Source of the DNA: Erythroxylum novogranatense
Lineage: Eukaryota; Streptophyta; Magnoliopsida; Malpighiales; Erythroxylaceae
Assembly (NCBI GenBank): GCA_029891385.1
Contig: CM057226.1
Span: 93,070,977-93,134,976 of the forward strand
Reading direction: 5' to 3'
DNA length: 64,000 nucleotides
This document shows, piece by piece, positions 56,235 through 64,000 of this stretch. The translations under genes and the position numbers were made by a program. The notes under the pieces were generated by a model. The model was not told where the DNA came from, searched no databases, and saw only the letters and a program-made list of their open reading frames with translations. How positions within the stretch are numbered: position 1 is the first letter of the stretch; every line of letters begins with the position of its first letter.

Positions 56235-57503
56235 GTAAGAATGGATTTTGATTTGTTATATTTTTAGAGAGATTTTGGTTCTTAAGGCTTAAGAATGGTA
56301 TGGGTATAAGTTTTATATGATCAATTTTAGTGAATATGTCTTATGGGTTTGTCAATTGGAATGTCTATTTATTTGGGAATTATGGTTTATGTTAAAGGAG
56401 ACTAAGAGAGGCAAGAGGAATCAAAATCAAGGGGAGGCAATTTGAGTCCATTTTCAAGCAAGGAATTAAGGTGGGTACATGTTTATAATAGAGTAAATAA
56501 GCCACTTTTGTTTTCTTTAAATCAAGGAAATTTAATGATTTAAATTGCATCAAAATTGCTGCATAAATTATGCCTTGGATGAATTGAGAAATTGCTACAT
56601 GTTGATATGTGAATTGTGTGATGTTTTATGAAAATGCTTTTGGTTTGAAAAGAACGCACATTTATGCAATCATGTTTTCAAGAATGATTTTTATATGAAA
56701 AGAAAATTTCTAAGAAAATGTGCCATTTTGGGCAAAAAGTTTGCAAGTTCACGAAACATGTGTTATGTGGGTTTCATGTTTATGATTGAGTAACGAGCCA
56801 CTAAGGTTTCTTTTTCCAAATTAAGAAATAAAGGTTTGTTTTTGAAGCAAGAAAATAAAATGATTTCAAAGTACTCCATAATTGTTGCATTCATTGCTTT
56901 TGATTTGAGAAATTACTTCAATTGTTGCATTCATTGTTTTTGAATGATTTGTGATAGTGTCGCATGTTTTGGTATATGAATTTTGATGATGGATTGAGAA
57001 ATGATGATGAAATTGCATATGGAATGTTTCATGCTCATGGAAGACAAGTTTTCAAAATATGCCATACGGGCAATTGGTTTTCAAGTTCATAAATTACATG
57101 TTATGTGGGTTTGGTAGTCCATCTAAGAACCGTCATATGCACGTTGACCCAAGAATAGGCTTCTCCCGCCTGCCCGCTAGTGGCTCGAAGCTCCTTCAAG
57201 GACTCCCTCAAGTTTATGACTACACATGATCGATATATAGGAATGTGTAGTGCGTCATGAATATGGATCTACCTAAACCATTTATGTGCTTATGTGTTCA
57301 TGATTTGTGAACAAGTTTATGCATTTATGTTTTGTGACTTATGAATTTGAATACATGATGAGAATTTGAGAAACGAACGTTTTATGGATTTTCAACAAGA
57401 ATTTTCTATAGCAGTAAACTTTTGAATGCTTTTGCTTATTTTTCCATTATAAGCTGTTACCCACGGGCTTTTTAAGCTCACCCCCTTTCTGTCCCATCTT
57501 TAG
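56235..57503 (+). other. Candidate two-intron leader inside LTR J
   Basis: Donor 1 is at 56235 (TTCAAG|GTAAGAATGG), about 230 bp after the TATA box. Acceptor 1 ends at 56397 (TATGTTAAAG). Candidate exon 2 is 56398-56470 (73 nt). Donor 2 is at 56471 (TTAAG|GTGGGTACATG). Acceptor 2 ends at 57503 (CCCATCTTTAG, preceded by AGCTCACCCCC and a pyrimidine tract). Introns would be 163 and 1033 nt. Confidence 0.45.
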
Positions 57504-58299
57504 GTATTGAGCAAGAGATAAAGTGAAAGTGAATCAAGGCATAAATCTGAATATGCATGTTTTGTTGTGTTTTGGAATTATTGATGTAAAACAAGGCTTC
57601 AAGTGGATTTTGAGAAATTTTGGGTTTTGCATGTTTTGTATATTAGATTTTGACATTAATGATGTATTGTGGCATGAGTTGTCGTTGAAGTTGGCAAACT
57701 CTTATTTTATGATGTAAATGAAATATGGATATGTGTATGGATTTTGAAATGTGAAATTGTGTATGGATGATGAGTTGACGAACATTGAATATGAGCTATT
57801 GTTATATATATATAAGTGAGATAATATAGAAAGGAAAGATAGGAATGTCATGAAACACGAGACGTTGTTGAATAGGAAGGGTCGTATGGATTAAGGTTGA
57901 GAGTTGAAGAATTCCAATTGGTAGTTGAATGGTTGTGTTCATAAAAATCCAAGTTTGTATAAGGCAAAATTATAAGTTTTCTATGAGAATAAAAACATGT
58001 ATATGCTGCCTTCCAAGGAAAAACTATATTTATTTGGATTGAATTGGACCGATTTGTCTTCATAGAAGTTGTAGTTTGTCTTTATAGCTTTCCAACGCTA
58101 TAAAGTATGCAATTTTTTGATAACGTAATTGAGAGTTATGCTCATTCCAAGTTAGGATGTTGTAGTAGACGAAATTCCCGAACCATTAGCATATATGAAG
58201 TGAATCTCGGACTCGAAAGAATGGATTTTGGCAAGATTATGAGTATAGGAGAAGTTAAGATGGATTTAGGACCCTTTGGAGGGGTCTTACAGGGTGAAA

Positions 58300-58440
58300 A
58301 TTTGTTTCACCCGAAGGTTACACGGCCTGCTCGTGTGAATTTACACGGGCTGTGTTTTTCTGGGCGTATGGATGTTATTTCACCCGAAGGTTACATGGTC
58401 TGACCGTGTGATTTTACACGGTCCAAGTATTTTGACCATC
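58300..58440 (+). repeat. Palindromic TTACACGG cassette in LTR J
   Basis: TTCACCCGAAGGTTACACGG, CGTGTGAATTTACACGGGC and a second, mutated pair form this cassette. It is a shorter relative of the cassette of LTR E (14750-14955), with homologous flanks on both sides. Confidence 0.75.
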
Positions 58441-59057
58441 ATAACGACTGAATTTAAACTTTTGGTCTTCATGAAAGTTGTATCCCTAGATGTCTGCTTT
58501 CTAATGGTCTAATAAAGAAGTCAATCAGATACCCATAGTGAGAGTTATGGCCTTTGCTCCAAAGTATGTTCAGTAGGAATTAGGATATGAACATATTGGA
58601 TTTGTTTGGCCATAACTCCTTCATCCGACCTCCGAATGTGGTGATTCTTAAGGCGATTGATTCCTAAGACATGTATCTATCTCTCAATAAAAATATATAT
58701 CTTTTTGAGTTAATTTGAAAAAGTTTGGAGGAAAGAAATTGAGGGGCCGGTTGGGAGACCATGATTGAGGTATGAACACACTTTGGATTTTCAAGCATAT
58801 CTTCTTTTATAGAACTCCGATTGAGTTGGTTCTTTCTCCAAAATGAACTAGAGATATAGTGCTACAATTATTTTGAAGAAAATCAATTGTGGTTATTGTC
58901 ATTTCTTTGTGTGGCTCACCCTTGTGGCTTGAGATGTTATGAGAATGACGGTGAACCGATAATGGCTAAAAAGATTCCATAGAATAACCCCACATGTTAT
59001 TATGCTCACGTTTTATGAAGGGTTTCTGGATGTTGGGTTCCGAAAAAGGATCCAACA

Positions 59058-59175
59058 TGTGTGGTATCAGAGCAAGAGGAAAAAAAATTGATGATGGTTA
59101 AGAAGAGTTCATTGGAGTACGTTCACGTCATATGGTTTCAAGGCAGGAGTTGGGTTCTAGAAACGACACCCAACA
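59058..59175 (+). mobile_element. Element J: primer site, 80-bp internal remnant and 3' LTR tip
   Basis: TGGTATCAGAGCAAG (59062-59076, initiator tRNA-Met) follows the LTR. About 70 bp of internal sequence then runs into GAGTTGGGTTCTAGAAACGA and CACCCAACA (59148-59175), which resembles the last 28 bp of the LTR (ATGTTGGGTTCCGAAA...CCAACA). TAACT follows, matching the left flank. So J lost everything between the primer site and the tip of its 3' LTR. Confidence 0.75.
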
Positions 59176-60048
59176 TAACTACAAAACCATCAAATAAAAC
59201 ATATTACTTACCTAATCAAGCTTCCACTTCTTCAATTCTTCAAACTCTCACAATTCTCCTAACTTTTTCTACCACTCATGACCATCAGTTTCTTAAGGGG
59301 AGAAGCTTAGGTTTGTAAATTTTTGTAAATAAAAGAAGAGGAAATACGTAGGATATGAGGGCTTGTGTAGGTGGAGATGAATAGCAATTAATAAGGAGGA
59401 GAAAACCAAAGAAGAAGAAGGGGAAATGGAAGCTACGGGTGAGAGCAGAAAACAAAAGGGTTTTTTCTTCACGTAAGAAAGTATCGTGGAAGACTAAGGA
59501 AGAATGATATGTATTTAAACCTATGACATGGTGGCATGTTATGCAAGTGACACATGTCACTTGTCACATGTCAACCTCTCAATCCTCCATTTAATTTCTC
59601 TCCAATTCAAGTCCAAATTCTAGTCCAATTTCTTCCCAAAATTTCAATGGCTCAAAATTTATAATTCCTAAAATCATGTATCTAATTTTCAGTGCCATTG
59701 GACAGTACTTTTTACTACCGCCAACGGTCGATCGCCACTTGGCGCTTTTCTAACCTAAAAAGTACCTGAAAATTTCAAAAAAATTTCTAAAATTCTCCCA
59801 AAATTCAAAACACACAAAGACCCATTCCAATTAAATTTTCAAGCACAAAAATCATATTTTTCACAATAATCACATTTATGACCAAATATACCGCGAAATG
59901 CCATGAATGCATGTACAATCATTACATGTGCAAAAATTCACTTTTCACGTGTATATATGAATGTATGCACCTAGCAAAACAATTTTAAACAATCCTAACC
60001 CGTTCCAAATTACTATTTTACCCTTCCTATCGGTGATGAGATGTTACA
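59176..60048 (-). mobile_element. 3' LTR of element K, proximal part
   Basis: On the minus strand the LTR begins TGTAACATCTCATCACCG at 60048, directly after the purine tract AGGAGGGGAGA (60050-60060). The first five bases at the left (TAACT, 59176-59180) are the TSD of J. A TATA-like TTTAAATACA is at 59508-59525 (minus). Confidence 0.9.
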
Positions 60049-60670
60049 ACTCTCCCCTCCTAATAAAAATTTTATCCTCGAAATTATTACCTGTTTGGTC
60101 GAACAGGTGAGGATACTGTGTCCTCATATGCTCCTCAGTCTCCCAAGTTGCTTCCTCAGTTGAGTGGTTCCTCCATAAGACTTTCACCAATGGAATAACC
60201 ATGTTCCTCAGCTGCTTAGTTAGTGATCCCACAATTTTGATCGGCACCTCCACATAACTTAAATTACTAGCAACCTCAATCTCCCGAGCCGGTATCATAT
60301 GTGTCGGATCCGATCGGTATCTCCGGAGCATACTCACATGGAAGACATTATGTAACTGAGACATCTCATTCGGTAAAGCCAACTTGTAGGCCAAAGGTCC
60401 TATCCTCTCAATGATCTCATAAGGACCAATGTACCTAGGGCTTAACTTGCCCTTTTTACCGAATCTCAACACTCCTCTCCACGGTGACACACGTAGGAAA
60501 ACCTTGTCTCCTACACTGTACTTCATATCCCTCCGATGCTAATCCACATAACTCTTATGTCTATCTTGAGTCGCTTTAATTCGGCTCCGGATGAATTTCA
60601 CCTTATCCACTATCTCCTGAATCAGCTCTAGGCCCTCAACCATTCTCAAACCCTCTTCATCCCAATACAG
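60044..60670 (-). pseudogene. Element K: integrase tail and chromodomain
   Basis: The frame from 60526 to 60044 (160 codons) has KYSVGDKVFLRVSPWRGVLR and LSPRYIGPYEIIERIGPLAY of the integrase C-terminus (GPF/Y module), then LHNVFHVSMLRRY. A chromodomain-like part follows (residues about 90-145: EVPIKIVGSLTKQLRNMVIP, VKVLWRNHSTEEATWETEE), as in the Tekay clade. Chromodomains are thought to steer integration to modified chromatin. The stop codon TAA is formed by bases 3-5 of the LTR (60044-60046). To the right, the frame has a TAG at 60539-60541, where relatives have Gln. Confidence 0.9.
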
Positions 60671-61269
60671 AGGCAATCAACACTTTCTTCCATACAAGGT
60701 TTCATATGGTGCCATCCCGATGCTACTATGATAATGATTATTATAAGCAAATTCAATCAAGGCCAAATACTGATCCTATGCTCCTCTAAACTCCAACACA
60801 CAAGCTCGAAGCATTTCCTTAACAATCTTGATTGTCCTCTCACTTTGTCCATCTGTTTGAGGATGAATGTTATACTGAAATTCAACTTGGTACCCATAGC
60901 AGACTGCAAACTCTTCTAAAACCTCAAAGTAAATCTAGGATCCCTGTATGATACTATAGACAATGAAACCCCATGTAGTCTCACTATCTCAATCACATAC
61001 TTCTGGGCCAACTGATCAAGTGAATTATTCTCCCTCACTGGCAAGAAATGGGCCGATTTAGCTAACCGATCTACTATGACCCAGATAGCATCATGTTGCC
61101 TCGGTGTCTTAGGCAACCCCACGATAAAGTTTATAGTGATTTGTTCCCATTTCCACTCGGGAATAGGCAACGAATGGAGCTTCCCTACTGGAGCCTGGTG
61201 CTCAGCCTTAACTTGCTGGCACATCATACACCTGGATACATACTCTGCCACATGTTTCTTCATGTCAGG
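60671..61269 (-). pseudogene. Element K: integrase zinc finger and core, broken
   Basis: The open part 60916-61263 has MKKHVAEYVSRCMMCQQVKA (C-x2-C of the HHCC zinc finger) and WEQITINFIVGLPKT, where the first catalytic position reads Asn (ITINF) in place of the usual Asp. It continues with HDAIWVIVDRLAKSAHFLPV and SIVSYRDPRF, where the second Asp has become Tyr (S-Y-R-D for S-D-R-D). A TAG at 60916, where Trp is usual, and a frameshift before 60671 follow. Two catalytic residues and the frame are lost, so this integrase is dead. Confidence 0.9.
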
Positions 61270-62000
61270 CTACCAGAAATGCTGTTTTAAAGTGTTATAC
61301 ATCTTGGTAGTACCAGGATGCATAGCATAGGTGGCCATATGAGCTTCCTCTAGAATCCCTCTCCTCAGGTCATCCACATCAGGCACACATAGCCTCTGTC
61401 CCAACCATAATGTCTCATCTCTCACTTCAAATTCAGAAGTCGGATCTACCTTTACTTTCTCCATAAGCTTTACCATATCAGGATCCTTGTCCTGAACTCT
61501 CTTGATCCTGTCATGTATCATCGGCCTGAGCTTCAAAGTGGCTATCAAAGCCCCATCCTGCTCCAGATTTAATTGCACATTCAAAGCTCTCAACTGTATC
61601 AAATTAGGCAACCTCAATACCTGAATCTGAGCTGCACTGATGTGAGATTTCCTGCTCAAAGCATCTGTCACCACATTAGCCTTCCCTGGGTGGTACTCAA
61701 TAGTACAATCATAATCCTTCAGTAGCTCAATCCATCTCCTCTGCCTCAAATTCAACTCCTTCTAACTCAGCAAGTATCTCAAACTCTTATGATCAGTAAA
61801 GATCTGGAAGGTCTCACCATACAAGTAATGTCTCCAAATTTTCAGGGCAAAGACAACTGCAGCTAACTCTAAATCATGCACTGGATAGTTTACCTCGCCA
61901 TATCTCAACTGTCTCGAGGCATAAGCAATCACTCTGTCATGCTGCATCAGAACACACCCCAATCCCTGATGCGATGCATCACTATACACCTCATAACCTC
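61270..62000 (-). pseudogene. Element K: RNase H and linker
   Basis: It is in frame with the [22 protein letters not shown] (first Asp), [20 protein letters not shown] (Glu) and [15 protein letters not shown] (Asp) give the RNase H active site. A TAG at 61762-61764, where relatives have Gln (LT-Q-KEL), splits it from [19 protein letters not shown] and [17 protein letters not shown] second TAG at 61270-61272 replaces a Trp of the FWWP motif at the start of integrase. No indel occurs in this stretch. Confidence 0.9.
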
Positions 62001-62990
62001 CAGTCCCTGATGGAATATCCAACACCGGTGCTGTAGTCAACCGATGTTTCAGCTCCTCAAAGATCTTCTGGTACTCCTCATTCCATCTGAATGCTACATT
62101 CTTTCGTAGAAGTTTTGTCAGAGGGGCTGAGATCAAAGAGAACCCCTCGACAAGCCTCCGGTAAAACCCGACCAATCCTAGGAAGCTCCGAATCTCTGAC
62201 ACATTCCTTGGAGCTTCCCACTTCATCACTGCCTCAATCTTCTTTGGATCGACCTGTATACCCTCTCCGGTCACTATATGGCCTAGAAACACTACCTCAT
62301 CCAGCCAAAATTTACATTTACTAAATTTGGAATACAGTTGCTTCTCCCTCATATTCTGCAAAACAATCCTCGAATGCTCAGCATGCTCCTGTCTGCTCCT
62401 CGAATACACCAAAATATCATCAATAAATACAATCACAAACTGATCAAGGTAGGGTTGAAAGAACTTATTCATCAAGGCCATAAAAGCTGTCGGGGCATTT
62501 GTCAACCCAAACGACATCACTAGAAACTCGAAATGCCCATACCTGCTCCGGAATGCACTCTTAGGCATATCAACCTCTGCTATCTTCAGCTGATAATACC
62601 CTGACCTCAAATCCAACTTAGTAAACACTTGAGCTCCCTGTAACTGATCAAGTAAATCATCAATCCTAGGCAGTGGGTACTTATTCTTCACTGTCACCTG
62701 ATTCATCTTCCTGTAATCGATGCACAATCTCAAAGTCCCATCCTTCTTCTTCACAAATAATACCAAAGCTCCCCAAGGTGAGACACTGGGCCTGATAAAA
62801 CCCTTCTCCAGTAACTCCTGCAGTTGAGTCTTCAACTCCTTCAGTTCCACAAGTGCCATCCTATATGGAGGAATAGATATAAGAGCAGCACTTGGAACTA
62901 GATCAATGGTGAACTCTGTCTCCCGATTCGACGGTAAACCTGGTAACTCATCAGGAAACACATCTGGAAATTCCCTAACCACAGGAATGT
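62001..62990 (-). CDS. Element K: reverse transcriptase, intact domain
   Basis: This is part of an uninterrupted frame of 499 codons (63261-61762). In order it shows [74 protein letters not shown] and [11 protein letters not shown] with the catalytic Asp pair near 62415-62425, then [20 protein letters not shown] and [19 protein letters not shown]. All RT core motifs are present, though K as a whole is inactive. It is a Tekay/Del-type chromovirus RT, close to element B. Confidence 0.95.
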
Positions 62991-63510
62991 CTTGAAGCCT
63001 CTGCTCAACACTAGTATCAATAACATGGGCCAGATAGGCCTCACATCCTCGCTGTATCAACCTCAGGGCACTCAGGAATGAGATCATCCGGACTGGCACT
63101 GCCTGACTAACTCCTCTGAACACTGCTCTAGGCTGACCAGGAGATTCTAATACGACCTCCTTGGTGTAGTAGTTCATGATGGCCCTATGGGCAGTAAGCC
63201 AGTCCATGCCCAAAATCACATCAATCTCTTTCAACTGTAAGACTATCAGCTCTGCCTTCAACTCTGCTTGATCAATCTAGATCGAGCACCCCTTGCAGAC
63301 CTCGCCTAAGGCAGTAGTACTACCTAGAGGTGTACTCACCTCTAGCCTATACTGTGATAACTCCCTATCACCATGCAGTCTACATGCCAAATACGATGCA
63401 ATAAAAGAGTGTGTGGATCCTGGATCTAGCAGTGCAAATGCTTCAAAACCAGAGATAAGAAGCACTCCTGCTACCACATCTGGTGAATCTTGGACCTCCT
63501 GCCTAGTCAT
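62991..63510 (-). pseudogene. Element K: aspartic protease with one stop
   Basis: The frame 63510-63277 contains AGVLLISGFEAFALLDPGST with the active-site D-P-G-S, then CRLHGDRELSQYRLEVSTPL. A TAG near 63277 interrupts it. The same frame then gives [20 protein letters not shown] at the start of the 499-codon ORF. Element B has Val at the stop position (IVIDQAEL), so this change is not a simple transition from B. Confidence 0.9.
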
Positions 63511-64000
63511 GGGATAGACTCTATCCTGGGACTACAATCGGCTACCCCGTCCCTTAGTCCTCACAAAAGAAACTTTAGCTCTGCCTCAATTCCTCTACCT
63601 GAATCCACCACCTCGACTCTACTACACCGTGGTATTACTCCCAGATCGCCCATTGACAGCAGACTGAGCTCTCAAAGTAGCAGGGCAATCCCTAATCTGG
63701 TGGTCCATGGGCCTCTTCTTGTAGTGCTAACAAACTAGAGGCTGGGTCTGTCCTGAACCTCTTCCATTGCCACTACCAGTCTATGCAAACCTCTCTCTCT
63801 GCCCAAATCTGGACTGCCTAGATCCTCCCGGTGAGCTGAAATAGATCCTCCCAGTGACTTGAAGGTTTTGCTCTGACACTTGCTGAATCTCCTGCCATAA
63901 CTACCCTGACTGTCACTCGGTCTCTTTTCTCTGGATCCCTGTCCAGTCTTAGCCTGCCTCTGCTTCATCAACTGTTCACTCCGTACTGCGGCAGCTCTCA
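63511..64000 (-). pseudogene. Element K: gag C-terminus (nucleocapsid), runs off the window
   Basis: The frame 63971-63735 encodes a Gln/Arg/Ser-rich basic segment (MMKQRQAKTGQGSREKRPSD). A zinc-knuckle remnant lies at 63650-63735 (VC-stop-HYKKRPMDHQIRDCP), where one Cys position reads Tyr and a stop is present. The rest of gag, the primer site and the 5' LTR of K are to the right of the window. Confidence 0.75.

Larger units (their letters stand above)
55241..59057 (+). mobile_element. 5' LTR of element J (3.8 kb)
   Basis: It begins TGTTGGACCCCGAAC at 55241 and ends GGATCCAACA at 59057, with TGTTGG/CCAACA inverted ends. A primer site follows. It lies within LTR K, flanked by TAACT (55236-55240 and 59176-59180). 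A TATA box (GGTATAAAAGG) is at 55993-56003. Several GGCCATAACT...CCGA...GATTC modules recur (55437, 58610, 58790). The part at 58250-58620 is shared with LTR E. Confidence 0.9.

Noticed and set aside
1..64000. Host protein-coding, rRNA or tRNA genes
   Set aside because: Every recognisable domain belongs to a retroelement or pararetrovirus; no cloverleaf other than the SINE-like boxes was seen.

Overview
This is nuclear DNA of a flowering plant, probably a eudicot, and it consists almost entirely of nested LTR retrotransposons. I found no intact host gene, rRNA or tRNA gene. The evidence is Ty3/gypsy and Ty1/copia gag-pol remnants on both strands, primer-binding sites for initiator tRNA-Met (and one TGGCGCC type), purine tracts directly abutting TG...CA LTR ends, and 5-bp target-site duplications (TSDs). 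Elements are given letters here for reference. All boundaries and homologies were read by eye.

Left half (1-33640). The host of the nest is element C, a Tat/Retand-like gypsy on the + strand: gag 17201-18159, protease/RT/RNase H/integrase 22394-26107, an 82-bp tandem array at 26320-26930, and an antisense ORF at 32694-33291. LTR E (ending at 17200) sits in the gag of C. Copia D (minus) sits in E. Gypsy B (minus, chromovirus/Tekay-like) sits in the gag of D. Gypsy A (+, only its 3' end and 3' LTR visible) sits in the RNase H of B. That is five levels deep. C also carries solo LTR F (TSD CGATG) and a B-family LTR, P, which itself contains solo LTR G (TSD TTTCG).

Middle (33640-45392). Copia H (minus, Tork-like, with about 145-bp LTRs) is badly decayed. 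It is interrupted by R, a non-autonomous element with 1.45-1.48-kb LTRs, a TGGCGCC-type primer site, no pol, and an internal tandem duplication. To the right lie a hAT-like scrap and a pararetrovirus-like protease/RT fragment.

Right half (45393-64000). Copia L and copia M (both minus, SIRE-like) are nested. The LTR of M holds solo LTR N (TSD AAACT). The internal region of M holds gypsy K (minus, Tekay-like), whose pol runs off the right edge. The 3' LTR of K holds J, an internally deleted element flanked by TAACT.

The most interesting pattern is inside the long LTRs. Nine of them (A, B, E, F, G, P, K, J, N) carry the same order of splice-site-like signals: a GGTAAG donor after a leader (not visible for E), a candidate middle exon of 62-73 nt (40 in F), a second GGTGAGT or GGTGGGT donor, and an acceptor about 0.63-1.03 kb further on. 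Seven of them have the same hairpins just before the last acceptor. In most, the first candidate intron carries a palindrome-rich cassette whose motif differs from family to family. The coding parts are inactivated largely by in-frame TAG/TGA codons at family Gln, Trp and Arg positions, as expected from deamination of methylated cytosine.
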